64,000 nt of DNA, from contig OX439003.1 of assembly GCA_949316495.1 (NCBI GenBank), forward strand, positions 37,896,225 to 37,960,224. The letters run 5' to 3'. Position 1 is the first letter of the stretch. Each line of letters begins with the position of its first letter. The position numbers were made by a program, and so were the translations under genes. The notes beneath the pieces were generated by a model. It was not told where the DNA came from. It searched no databases and was given only the letters and a program-made list of their open reading frames with translations. Below, in pieces: positions 38,817 through 50,339 of the stretch. This stretch comes from Amphiduros pacificus. Lineage: Eukaryota; Annelida; Polychaeta; Phyllodocida; Hesionidae.

Positions 38817-39255
38817 CAGGGCCGTATCCATGATTGCCAAAGGGGGGTTGCCAAATGTTCCCGTTGACCAAAAAGTGCCAACCTCCCTTCACAACGCTTG
38901 GGGCATATTCAATAAAGTGTAATAACACCAACATAATATGTTAACATTCTATTAATCTCTTAGAAAAGATATAAAATATTTTTGTTTGATGAATGGAAAG
39001 ATTTTATTATTTTTGTCTTGATCAGTGGTCCTGATAACACCAATAGTCTGTAAAATAAAATAATTTTTTTTAAAACAATTGGAACATCTCACTATTGCTC
39101 ATCTAGATATCTCAGAAACCACTGAATACCTCACATAGATATAGGTAAATACCAAAGTCCCCTATCTTGTTTACTCCTCCCACGTTTCCTTTCCTGTTCT
39201 TTTTAGCTTAAAAGGGGTTTCTTGACAATATGGAACCCCCCTGGATACGGCACTA
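38817..39255. mobile_element. Inverted-repeat transposon of about 440 bases (MITE-like)
   Basis: The left end CAGGGCCGTATCCATG and the right end CTGGATACGGCACTA form terminal inverted repeats (shared core GCCGTATCCA). G-runs follow each end (AAAGGGGGG inside left, CCCCCC inside right). No transposase frame is present. The ends resemble those of the 29627-30226 element, CAGTGGCGGATCCAGG, but differ in the core. Confidence 0.65.
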
Positions 39256-40149
39256 AAGTATTCTCCGATATCTATATTTGGAGAGGGTTTTTTCGGGTGC
39301 CATCGGTAGTGGTTGCGGGGGCGGTGGTTATCGTACGGACCAATCAGAGACGAGACGTTCTGTGAATGCCGTGCCAAGTGAGGCTGAGTTTGTCCGTCAC
39401 AGCATCATCTACCTTGTGACAGTCTGAGCAACTCTGGTAATAAATAAAAGCTTCTCTGATCATCTTAAACAAGTCCCAAGAGTCTGGGGCGGCTAAAATT
39501 AACTCTGCTATCGATTATAAGGCGGTGAGCAGGTTGTCAAGTGTAGCGGGATGACGCTGAGAGGTTAGGTCACGCTGCCGGCCTCTAGCTTCAGGCACAT
39601 CAAACCAATAGGTGGCCTTCATTCTTGCCAAAACCAAAGCATAAATGGAAATATTAAACTCATCTCAGTGTGAGGAAAACAGATTAGGATGATGATGTAT
39701 CATAAACAATGAGTCTAAGTTGTGTTTGTTAAGGTAATAATCCCAATATATCAAACAATCCACAAACAATCCACAAAATGCCAGCATATCTCAGTTATAC
39801 CATAGAGAAAGTATACTCTTATATCTCTATGGTTATACTCCACACATCGACAACTTTAATACCTTAAACTTAGGCGGGGTGAATTCATCAGCATTGCTAG
39901 ACATGTTGTGAAATATAAATTTCATAATGTCAAGAATAGTATTGATTTCTTTGAGATTTTTTATATGGATTTGTAATTTGTCACAAGAGGGCATGACTGT
40001 GCTTAGGGCAGTAGACAACCTTAAATAGTCACAAGGAACACACTGTCACCATCATTATAGCTTATGACCTAAAGGCCACCGGTACGAAATAAACAGGAAT
40101 CAAATGATTAGGACAAAGTGAACAGGAATCAACAAAAGGTATTGAGAAA
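39256..40149. other. Intergenic block of mixed composition
   Basis: The stretch 39290-39640 is clearly richer in GC and more complex than its surroundings, with no open frame of note. It could be conserved non-coding DNA or an unannotated exon of another gene, and no call is made. The rest is AT-rich. Confidence 0.4.
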
Positions 40150-41400
40150 TAATCAATTTTATTCAATTAAAGTAACAGGCATTATTTTATATTTATCCTA
40201 ATGTTGGACACCTTGGAACAACCAAGTTGAAGTTTGGATTTTAAACCTACTAAATATCATACAGGGTTAAGTTGTTATTATGGTACAGTTTCTATTTATA
40301 GATATAATGCTTTGCTTGTAATAAACAGAAATTTAAGACAGCAAATATATCTTCTTTCATATAATATCCAAATAAAATGAGATCTTCCTGTGTGTAAGGA
40401 AATTGTATTTCACCTTGCCTATTCCACCAATTGAAAAAGCTTTGCCAGTATTCTTTAGTTTTTTGGCAGAATAAAAAGAAATGTTGGATGGCATCATCCT
40501 TTTTACAATAATTACACACTGGAGAGTCTTTAATTCTATAAAAGATTTTTTCTCACAATTAATTAATCTATGAATGACTTTGAATTGAAGGGATTGTAAT
40601 TTAGTTTCTCTCAAAACATTGAAGGGGAGTAAACATCTGACAGGGCATATTTCAGTAATCAAATCTTGATAACAATCTGACCATTTTTCAAAAGCTCGAC
40701 ACCCTTTTTCTCTTTTCTACCAGTTTCCAATAAATTATTTTGGAGGTGCATTTAGATATTGGAAATAGATCATTATGTACAGTTTGACACATTCATCATA
40801 CACCTTGCCTGTGATTTTAGCATCCTGCAGCATCCCTTTCTTTTTTAATGGAATACTCTATCTCAGTTATAAAACATAAAGAAAATTACATTTTTTAATT
40901 TATTTTTTGTCAAAGATCTTAATGTCCATGAAAGTGCCCATTCTCATGAAGTAAATTCGCAATGCCACTTTTAACCCAATAGTCCCATTTGATTGGATTT
41001 TGATTAATACTAATATCTATTATTCCAAATAGTTTGATTCGTTAATAATGCTGGCTCCAGTATCTCTATTCCAGTTAATTTTGACCAATAATTCTGTTTG
41101 TCCTGATAAAACTTTGGTTTTAAAGTGTGCACTGGAGATTGATTACAACTGAAAATGAAACTAAGGTCATTTAAAAAAAAATAATGTTGTAGGTATTGCT
41201 TTCGATTTACCTCTGACATTATCTGTAAATCTATTAACCCACCTCATCGTAAGAGCTTCTACCTTTACTGTACACCATTTTCAGTCCACCATTTTTTATA
41301 CTTTGAATCATTATATCATATGCTCTTTTGGATGGTTTTCTATCCCATAAGATATTTACTAGAATCTTTATCACTTCCGCTATTACAATATCAGGCACAT
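40150..41400 (-). mobile_element. L1-like LINE, degraded 3' part of ORF2
   Basis: On the minus strand, from right to left, pieces of a non-LTR retrotransposon ORF2 downstream of the catalytic RT core are seen. ILWDRKPSKRAYDIMIQ with NGGLKMV (near 41340-41270) is the typical WDGKP...NGGL region of L1/Tx1-type ORF2. It is followed by YWSKLTGIEILEPA (about 41100-41050). The terminal cysteine-rich motif is CNYCKKDDAIQHFFLFC (about 40515-40465), then a tryptophan-rich stretch. The frame shifts at least twice between these pieces (for example just before the cysteine motif), so the copy is dead and 5'-truncated. It lies directly 3' of the minus-strand fucosyltransferase. Confidence 0.8.
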
Positions 41401-41610
41401 GGACAACACTTGCATGTTAAATCAAATACAGTGTTGTGATATTTGAGAATACACTTATTTCATGTCATCTTTTACTGTAACATAAAGGGCATACATGCCA
41501 TTCATCTTCATATTGAGATTCTATTAGTATAGAGTTCGGTGCTGCCCTTCATCTATTTACTCTAATGATGGAAACTTTTATACTTATTGTGCTACTTTTC
41601 CCTTTTAAAA

Positions 41611-42825
41611 TCATTGGAATGAGTCTTTGTCGTCAGTTAAACCAATCCATGCAGGGGGAATATAATGTTTCAAATCATTCATCTTTGCCAGAAAAGAATT
41701 TTGTGCAAACATATGTTTATAAAAGACGACATCTCCCCCAGAAAGGAATCCAGACCACCATCCGAATGTACCAACGCTAGTGATCACGTGATCACACTCA
41801 GACAATATACACATGTCAACTTCCGGTGTGTTCCCCACAGAAAAGTATACACCGGAAAAATTTAATTGGCGTTCACACCACTCAATATCGTCACTGGCGA
41901 CAATAAACAGGACTGAATGATACTTGTTTCTGAAGTAGTTCATTGCATTTATGAAATATTGCACATTTGGGGTGTTCATACCAAGACTTTTCACATCAGA
42001 CCTCGCCATGTCTGATCTCCTCACGTGGATGCCGATAAGCACTTTCTCTGTATTTGAAGTTGATTTGGAATGTGTTTTTGACAGACGTTTAAATCCTGGG
42101 CCCTCAAAAAACTGTATTCCTTTCATAAAATTCTTAGTTTGTAAAATCACTCCTTTTGAAAAGCGAAAAATATTGTGAAGGAGTTCGTAGTATCCATCAA
42201 AATATTTAAAACTTTGACACATGTCATTGGAACAGTTTAGAAGGATACTTTGTTTTGTATTGACATATTCTCCAAGTCTCCCCTTCATAGCGTGATTATA
42301 ACTAAGGCTCAGAAGGTGTGCATGGTTGGATTTATTGAAAAGATCCTCAGATCGAACTTCAAAAGGCATTGTTGGAAAAACATGCTTTAAGTAAGAATCA
42401 CAAATTATCAGGGCAGATTTATTTGTTTGAAGCGCAAATACATACAATGCGGCCATCTGAAATAACTGATTTCCAAGTCTTCCCTTTAACCAATAATAGA
42501 CTTTAGAATTACCGTTTGGGTTTGCAACTAGTCCTTTATTTTCCTCCACTTTCAGTTTTCTCCAGTTTTCAGTACTGACTACCTCATAGTTGTCGGTAAT
42601 GTTTGGGGAATATTGATAAATGATAATTCTCCTGATATGCAAAATATGCTGATGCTGCATGTATATCACATATACTGCTATTATTATGAGTAAAACACAA
42701 ATTTGAGTAAACAAAACATTCCTTGGAAAATAATAATATCTTTGACATGTTCGAACTATCCTTTTCGGATAATGTTTATAACATTGTGAATACTGGTAAT
42801 CCAAACATTTTATTTTCCTTGTCAT
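41611..42825 (-). CDS. GT11 alpha-1,2-fucosyltransferase, intronless
   Basis: 404 residues in one exon. GT11 enzymes move fucose from GDP-fucose to galactose (alpha-1,2) in the Golgi. The protein has a short basic cytoplasmic N-terminus, a signal anchor at about 36-56 (NVLFTQICVLLIIIAVYVIY) and a stem. The catalytic domain has KGRLGNQLFQMAALY (114-128), the GDP-fucose binding motif HVRRSD (267-272), SDDIEW (311-316) and SVGTFGWWSGFLSGG (350-364). Several N-glycosylation sites are present (NIT, NCS, NFS). Length and motif order fit an intact enzyme. The start gives a typical type II layout. It is divergent from the second GT11 gene 1.4 kb away. The acceptor sugar cannot be told from sequence, because invertebrate GT11 families are large and varied. 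Confidence 0.9.
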   Translation of the reverse strand: MTRKIKCLDYQYSQCYKHYPKRIVRTCQRYYYFPRNVLFTQICVLLIIIAVYVIYMQHQHILHIRRIIIYQYSPNITDNYEVVSTENWRKLKVEENKGLVANPNGNSKVYYWLKGRLGNQLFQMAALYVFALQTNKSALIICDSYLKHVFPTMPFEVRSEDLFNKSNHAHLLSLSYNHAMKGRLGEYVNTKQSILLNCSNDMCQSFKYFDGYYELLHNIFRFSKGVILQTKNFMKGIQFFEGPGFKRLSKTHSKSTSNTEKVLIGIHVRRSDMARSDVKSLGMNTPNVQYFINAMNYFRNKYHSVLFIVASDDIEWCERQLNFSGVYFSVGNTPEVDMCILSECDHVITSVGTFGWWSGFLSGGDVVFYKHMFAQNSFLAKMNDLKHYIPPAWIGLTDDKDSFQ

Positions 42826-44226
42826 AGTGCAGGTAATTTAGCATAAAATATATTTGATATATTCAAACACTCTGCTGCTGGCTGGTGAATTGCCTGTAGG
42901 CGTAATGACATCCTTTGTCATACAAATCCAGTGCTCTAAATACCACCAAAGATTTATGATATGCAACTTTTAATGACGCTCGTTGACATTTACGAAATCA
43001 TCCATAATTGAATATATGAGTCGCCTGTATATGTAAATACATTTAAATTGACATTTATTCTTGGACAAACAAACATAACCTAAAAATACACTGTAATTAA
43101 GAAAAGCTGTGAGACGTATATACACAAGACTGTCGAAGAAATTCGATAATGACCATTTTAAAGATTTTATACAAAATATCAAAGTTACAGTTTATTGTGT
43201 CCTGCAGGATCTTGAAAAGCAACTGCCAAGAAAAGGCTCCATATCCGCTTCCGTTTGACAGCACCGCAAGAGCCCTTTACGTCATTAGCAAATAAACACG
43301 AAGGTCCACTCAGCGTATTGATCAATAAGAATTTTCGTGTGATTTGGTTATCGTGTAATTGACCCGTATCATGACCTCCCCACCCTCTTCCTCCCACTAC
43401 TTCCTGAAAGCAACAAGAATTGAGCATCACATCTTTTTCTAGAGTCATGTTTGGGTCGATATTTATGACGGTATTAGGTTTGGTCTTTGTGGTGTGCTGA
43501 CCATATTAAGTTGTAGGGACGATGTAGGAGGATATGGTCCGCCCGCAGACCAATGTGGGTTCGTCGTAGAAAGCCCCAAGGGGAAGGTGGCATTGGGTAG
43601 AGAGCAGGAAAACTGCCACTCACTCCGGGCAATCCAGAAGCCAAACAAATGTCCATAAAGTTGAAGGCTTTATTTAGCAGAGTAGTTTTGAGAATTTATG
43701 CCTTACAAACTTCTGTGATGAAAACATGAATTTACCTTTGAACTTGTTACAAAAATACCATGCTTACTTCCACATGAACAAAATACAGCATTAAGTTTAT
43801 TGGTGTGAGTTGCCTTGAGGCTCAAATAATTAAGAACATCTTTGCATTCAAATATATGGTTTAAATAAGATGTAATGGGCACAGATATATCACAAATGCA
43901 AATTAAAAGTAATAAAAAACAGAATTCATTGCAGATATAGAATATAATTATAATCTCTATGGTAGCAAAGAGACCAACATAGATCAAGATAAGGATGGTC
44001 TTGTTAGGTACTTGCATAGTTTGAACAGACATCTATTGAGATCCTCACATTTCTACTTTATGACATTTTTCAGATATTGTTCTATATTTCAAAAGGATAC
44101 CACTTCATTTTACAATATCATATCTGACAGATCATGATCATTATGGATTATTATCATTCTTCGAATCAGGCCGATGTGAAACTTGTAGAATTATTTCAAT
44201 AACTTCGTATTTCTTGCTGTGTCAGG
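42826..44226. promoter_or_regulatory. Shared 5' interval of the divergent GT11 pair
   Basis: This 1.4 kb separates two head-to-head start codons and must include at least part of both promoters. The stretch 43190-43640 is more complex and GC-richer than the flanks, with TTACGTCATTAGCAAATAAA as a notable CRE- and forkhead-like string. A TGTGTCAG acceptor-like end one base before the plus-strand ATG suggests that gene has a 5' non-coding exon within this interval. Open frames here (43185-43656) are not supported as genes. Confidence 0.45.
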
Positions 44227-45417
44227 ATGGAATTTGATACAGATAAATCAGATAATTCATTTCAACTTGTCACGCCTTTGGACATATCTGAGTCAAAACA
44301 TGGACGATGTAAAAGGGTTGTGTTTAAACTTCTCTTATTGTTTTGTGTAGCCAGTATTTACTCATTTCTGCGTGCATCCATGTCGGATACTATAAGACCA
44401 TGGAAAAACAGGCACTCTTCAAAATTGAGTGAAACGCCTTTTATTAAGGACCCCAAGCAAGGTAAACCAATGATAACGATTGTCAAGAAAGCGAAACAAG
44501 TAGAAGAACTTTATGAAGAAAATATGAGTGACGTAGTTCCGGTTCCTCAGGGCCAGTACAAAATTTATTTTCAAGGAGGTGCCCGTCTTGGAAATCACAT
44601 GTTTCAGTTTGCGGGTTTATACGGCCTGGCCCTGAGAAGCAATAGAACCCCATGCTTTTCACAGGACATGGCCAACATGCCTTTTCCAGAAAAAATATTT
44701 ATAAAATTACCAATCAAATTTGTACCACTCTGGGAATGGAGAATGAGAAAATTAAAAGGAATTCCGGAAACGGGAGAAGGAATATACACACCAACATTAT
44801 GGCAGAATTTACCCCCAAATGCAGATGTTCATATTGGCCACTACCTTCAAAGCTGGAAATATTTTGCAGGTTTTGATAAAGACGTTCGTAAAATGTTTAG
44901 ATTCAGGAAACACATAGTGAAAAGGGCTTACAACTTTATCGAAGAGGTCAAATTTAAACTGAAAGTAAGAAATGGAAAAAATAACTCCATGAATGTTGAA
45001 GATGTCACTTACGTTGGGATTCATGTACGACGCTCTGATACATTTGGACCGAAAGCAAGAAAATTTGGGTTCAATTCACCAAATGTTACATACTATCAAA
45101 AAGCAATGAACTATTTTAAGGCAAAATATACAAATATTGTATTCCTGCTTGCAAGCGATGACATATCATGGAGCAAAGATAATTTCAACAAGTCCAATGT
45201 ATTCATATCAGAAGGTAACAAACCGGAAGTGGACATGGCCATCCTGTCTATGTGCAATCATAGCATTATTTCTGTTGGGACATTTGGGTGGTGGGGAGCT
45301 TACCTGGCTGCCGGGGAGGTTGTCTACTTTAGAGATGTTTTTATTCCAGGAACGCATTTGGGGAAACATATGAAAAATGAGGATCACTTTATGCCACATT
45401 GGATACCTATGACTTGA
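44227..45417 (+). CDS. GT11 alpha-1,2-fucosyltransferase, intronless coding exon
   Basis: 396 residues, a paralogue of the neighbouring minus-strand gene. It has a cytoplasmic N-terminus of about 30 residues, signal anchor 31-48 (VVFKLLLLFCVASIYSFL), a stem to about 110, then the GT11 catalytic domain. The catalytic motifs are GGARLGNHMFQFAGLYGLAL (117-136), GIHVRRSD (264-271), ASDDISW (309-315) and ISVGTFGWWGAYLAAGE (348-364). All family motifs are intact. The ATG at 44227 sits one base after a CTTGCTGTGTCAG acceptor, so a 5' UTR exon probably lies upstream. An AATAAA at 45588-45593 would end the transcript about 190 bases after the stop. Acceptor specificity is unknown. Confidence 0.9.
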   Translation: MEFDTDKSDNSFQLVTPLDISESKHGRCKRVVFKLLLLFCVASIYSFLRASMSDTIRPWKNRHSSKLSETPFIKDPKQGKPMITIVKKAKQVEELYEENMSDVVPVPQGQYKIYFQGGARLGNHMFQFAGLYGLALRSNRTPCFSQDMANMPFPEKIFIKLPIKFVPLWEWRMRKLKGIPETGEGIYTPTLWQNLPPNADVHIGHYLQSWKYFAGFDKDVRKMFRFRKHIVKRAYNFIEEVKFKLKVRNGKNNSMNVEDVTYVGIHVRRSDTFGPKARKFGFNSPNVTYYQKAMNYFKAKYTNIVFLLASDDISWSKDNFNKSNVFISEGNKPEVDMAILSMCNHSIISVGTFGWWGAYLAAGEVVYFRDVFIPGTHLGKHMKNEDHFMPHWIPMT

Positions 45418-45587
45418 TTTTTTTAAACATTTGCCAGGCTGGTAACTTAGATAACTTATTTTAGACATTTGTTGCAAGCGTCGTGTAACAAGTCTAAATA
45501 TTTTAAAATATTTTATATATCTTTTAGGATGTGAATTTCCTCTATTTCAAAATAGGGGAACATCAGTAATTATAAATAATCCAGCCA

Positions 45588-45593
45588 AATAAA
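45588..45593 (+). terminator. Polyadenylation signal AATAAA of the plus-strand GT11 gene
   Basis: A clear AATAAA about 170 bases after the stop codon in AT-rich DNA. Confidence 0.5.
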
Positions 45594-45619
45594 TGTTTTA
45601 AAACACCAATTTGATTTGC

Positions 45620-47289
45620 ATTAAATGTATGATTTTGTGTTTACGTAAAGCTTGGTTGTGTCAGTGAGAGCGCTGACAGGTTTTTTTTATTTAAACGTTT
45701 TAAGGTTACAGACCAAAGTCTAGTCCTGCTTAAAAGATATTGTGTATTGAAAACACGCTGATGCCAGCGATCATATCAAATCCAAATTTCCTGGAAGACG
45801 ATTTGACAGAAATCAAACACTTCAACCACTCGTGAAATAATCATTCTTTGAATTCAGTGGCGATCATTGATCATTCGTTAAAATACTACTCTAACATCTT
45901 GCAAAGTAATAACTTTAAAGATCTTAACATGGTGTACTGATACTGTATCCACTTCACTCAATTCGGGCAGGCTCGGGCAAGATCGTAAATCAGCCGAAGT
46001 TCCTAGTTACCACGGTGCGTCCGTGGTAAACGGGTCACATATGAAACTTGTTGTGACAATTGTGCTGAGATAGGTTACCGGTGTACATCTGTGTATAACA
46101 TTCTCAGTTTCTTCCTTGTGCTTAACAAAACCGGGGATACGGAGATGCAAACATGAAAACTATTTTTAAACTGAGAAAAATGTGACATTTGGATTAAGTA
46201 CATTAAGAAAAAACTATCAACAGAGACGAGGTCAGGACAGATATAAATGGCACGCGGTAAGTAGTTTACACCTGTGAAATGGAGACTACATTAGCATCTG
46301 ATGTTGGTTGCCTGAGGCAAGGCATAATATTTGGTAATCTGGAATATATCCTATATCACGTGTCAATATTTCACGCAGGCAAATATCAACACTCCATCCT
46401 GTATATGAGATGGGTGGCGATCATGAATTTGCAACAAAAAAAAACTTTCTAATGCTTTGTGAATAAGCAACATTTTTCACCTATGAGATAATATCAACAA
46501 TTAATGCTAATAATGGCACGATAGCAATTTAGTGCAGACAAGCAAAACATTTCACTTAAATGGGTAGAAATTTGCATAAATAAAGTGTCGTGTGAAACCA
46601 CAAAAAAGGCTTAAAATCCCCGGTAGAAGGGAAATCTTAAAATTTTGTGAAGAGTCTTGGACCTGTTGATGACTAGCAACATTCAGCAGTATGCGTGATC
46701 CATTTATTTTAATTTTGGTTCCTTTCATGAAAAAGAAAAACACACTGAAATCATTTACATAATTATTTACCATAGATAGAAAATACCGCATAGTTCATTG
46801 TGAAGCTGTCTTGAATTGCCCCTTCCTCTCTTAACATCATAATTGCATTCGGACGGCCATGATGGAAGCCATCAAGTATGGGATAATTAACTTTGTCAAT
46901 ACTTGTAGGTGCTACATGTGTGGCCACCAGGAGAGGATTAACTCCACATTGCCGGCTGTCAATGACGTTACGTCACGTCAAGTTGATGGATCAGATCACC
47001 AACTTTACCTTACACCTTTATCCATTTGTCCCTCATCCGCCTATTCGTATACTCATTGCAAGATAAAGGATTATTTGTGACAGGCCACAGGATTATCCAG
47101 ATTAAAATGAGACAGACCATTATGATATGCACATGTCAATCATAAAATATAAACGTCCGTTGTTTGAAACCCAAAGAAAGGAAAACACAATTCGCTTGTG
47201 ATCGACGAAAATATATATGTATTACAGTGCAGTATGTAGTTTTATTGATACTTGCTTTAATAGCTTTGTATGGAATCCTGTAAGATTGC
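45620..47289. other. Intergenic DNA, no gene supported
   Basis: A short inverted repeat TACCACGG-TGCGT-CCGTGGTA lies at about 46009-46029 within GTTACCACGG...CCGTGGTAAAC. It could be a protein-binding palindrome. Open frames 46552-47080 have no recognisable features. Confidence 0.45.
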
Positions 47290-47551
<262 letters not shown>

Positions 47552-47554
47552 CCT

Positions 47555-47830
47555 TGTAATATTAAGCTTATTAAGACACTAGTTTCACTTTGATGATCCA
47601 AAGGATTCCGATTCAAGGCCATGATTGCATTCATGTTACAATTTTCATGCCTGAAGGGTTAACCCGTTGTTTTTGTAACTCTTTGACATGTCGTGTACCT
47701 GCGATATGACGATCCACCCAGTTACAGCGACATGACAATTCAGTGAGACGGAACTTTATCTGCTACAATTTGGTCTTAATATGAAATGACTGAAATAATG
47801 CTGAAAGTCCCAAACAAACACACAAAACAA
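47555..47830 (+). mobile_element. tRNA-derived SINE
   Basis: AAGCTTATTAAGACACTAG, GATGATCCAAAGGATTCCGA, GGGTTAACCCGTTGTTTTTG, GACATGACAATTCAGTGAGA and the end AAAGTCCCAAACAAACACAC match the SINE family of 7018-7333. The B box has decayed (GATTCAAGG). It is inserted next to the TA-linked repeat. Confidence 0.8.
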
Positions 47831-48369
47831 ATTGATTGCAATGACTACACATTTGACCGAATCTCATAATCAGGATGCGAGTCAGTGGTATTTTAACTAT
47901 ATCCCATAGAACAGATAACTCGTTGATTCGTTGATTACCCAAGCAATCAAAAAGTATATGATGTGTACTCTAACAGAGTATACAACTTGACCCGTGAATA
48001 TTAATCATGAATAATATCAAAATCAAAATAGAATATTTCATGAGTTGCCAAAGTTCAGCCTTTGTATATTCACCTAGTTTTCTTGAAGAGTATCATGTAT
48101 AGGAGGACGTGACCAGACTATTTTACTTCCTTACATCGACAGAAATCCAATTAATAAACAATGCCACCAGTTGTACCTTGGCTGGAATAAGCTTCGGATT
48201 CTGATTTGATAGATGTTTTTTACATTAAGTTGGTAGACCCAGCTGTGCTGTGCCTTATCGGCGTACAGTCATTATACCGTGTGGTACTTTTTATGTGATC
48301 AATGCCACATGCATGTAACACCAATTACTTTCCTGCCAAAGATATGTGGCTGCGAAGGCATTTTATATT

Positions 48370-48410
48370 CATATTCCTTGGAAGAGCAAGAGACCATTCC
48401 AAGGAATATG
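48370..48410. repeat. 14-base perfect inverted repeat (hairpin) before a microsatellite
   Basis: CATATTCCTTGGAA and TTCCAAGGAATATG are separated by 13 bases. A CA/TA microsatellite follows directly to about 48470. Confidence 0.8.
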
Positions 48411-48425
48411 CACACATACACACAC

Positions 48426-48470
<45 letters not shown>
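48411..48470. repeat. (CA)n-(TA)n microsatellite
   Basis: CACACATACACACACA changes to TA dinucleotides with one interruption. Confidence 0.9.
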
Positions 48471-48472
<2 letters not shown>

Positions 48473-50339
48473 AACTTATTGACAGGAAAAATTAGCCAAA
48501 TTTCAACCATATAAATTCAACCGACCCACTCTAATTGTACAAAAAAAAACATAAGATATTTATCTATCTAGGAAAGAAAGACGTATTGAGTATTGATTAT
48601 ATGATGACAAACATTTTCATATTTGTTTTTGTTATTAAATATTTGTTCAGTATTGGCAAACCAGATAAATTTGATAATCAAATATTATGCTTTGGAGTCC
48701 AAAAGGTGACATAACTTTTTTATAATGTTAAACATATTTTGTGAAGGTACGATATATTTGCTCCGTCTCTCGTATAATGCAAGCTGCAAGATTTGGTAAG
48801 TACATGACATAGATCAAGTGCTCGCTGAAATCGATACGGACCCCCCTCAGAGATGAACAACGTCACCATACATGACACTACTACTGAGCATTGTATCAGG
48901 TACATCACAAATTTACATCGAACAGATATAGACTGTCATTGCGCTGAGTATCTGACTCGTACTGTTGTTTGCTTGCACGCCATTCACACAATTATTGTAT
49001 GAGTGCGTTTGTGATTTTAAAAAATCGGATATATATCAGATTAAAACTTTTTATTGCAGTTGATTTAATTAATCTTTATGCATGCATTAATACCTTTACT
49101 TTGATTTGAGTTCGGTAAAACCATTGCACATATTTGTTTTTGAAAATATGTGGCATTGGAAGTATAATGTAATGATGCAACAGAATCGACGTAACTCAAC
49201 AGTCATTAACAATCGAGGTCTTCCAAAAATATATGAAATATGAAGACAAACTTCGAAGGCTTGTATGACACGACGTGTATTTAGATTGAAAGAAAATACC
49301 AAACTTTGAATGGAACCAGCGTATGATTAACAAGCTGAACGGGACACTGTCGCGAGTGCATTCTCACATATCGTGTTGTGGCCAACATTTTTTTATCGCG
49401 GAAGCCAAGCTGTGAAAGCACGAAAACAATGGTCATCGTGAGTTCGATGACAAATGCTTGAACTATTACATGTTAGGGCGTGAACCGTAATCTCTTTTCT
49501 TGAAACGATTTAAATAAGCCAGTTGCCAACGTAATTCAAAAGTCTTATCGTATTACCTCATTTTTACCTCTAATCGTATTACCTCATTTTTACCTCCTTT
49601 ATATAAATATATATGTAAATATATAAATATATGTATATATTTATATAAACTTATCAATACCAAGATATAAGCTTATCAATACCCAACAATTGAACTTCCA
49701 AATGTATTAATAACTAGTATATGAATATAAATAGCAGGCTGCCCTTCATTTAATACAACCCTTGACGTATAGCACAAACTATTGAATGGAATCTTAATGC
49801 CTGGGAACATTTTCACGTTGGTGTGTTTGATTAATGCATTGAGGAATGTGTTGCAGTGTTTGGCTGTTGCGGAGGTATAAACATACAGGTAGATCCTGTA
49901 TACTCAGGTAATTGTTAGCACATGGGGTTAATCTCAGGGCATGCTAAATGCAAATATTAATTTTATTTACAGCTTAAGTTACATTGAGAAATCATTTCAT
50001 TGTAATTTAAACTGTGAAGTTGGGGGTGGATATTTTGATAGTATATGAATGACTTGACAAACACTTCGAATGACGCAAAGATTCGCTATGTAGAAAGGTA
50101 AGGGGAAATATTGTCCATCTGGGGAGGGCGATGACTCTCAGAAACCCTCACATGCCTTATGCCTGGGTACAGTTCTGACACCATTGCTTTCTGCAGATAG
50201 ATACGCCGGACCTGTTTGATGATACTTTCGTTATAAATAGCTTTCTCGTTAAATCGAACACGCTAATCTTCGGGTTTGATCAATTAATTGTGACGTACTT
50301 GTTGCACTGAGAAGGAAAGCAAATATGAACACAGTTAAA
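48471..50339. other. Intergenic DNA, no gene supported
   Basis: AT-rich, without coding signals. At 49550-49595 the string CGTATTACCTCATTTTTACC occurs twice in tandem. A near-palindrome of TATAAATATA units follows (about 49598-49650), and then two copies of a GCTTATCAATACC-like string. Confidence 0.5.

Noticed and set aside
43185-43656. Open frames between the two fucosyltransferases
   Set aside because: No domain or splice support, and they overlap in several frames; a regulatory reading is more likely.
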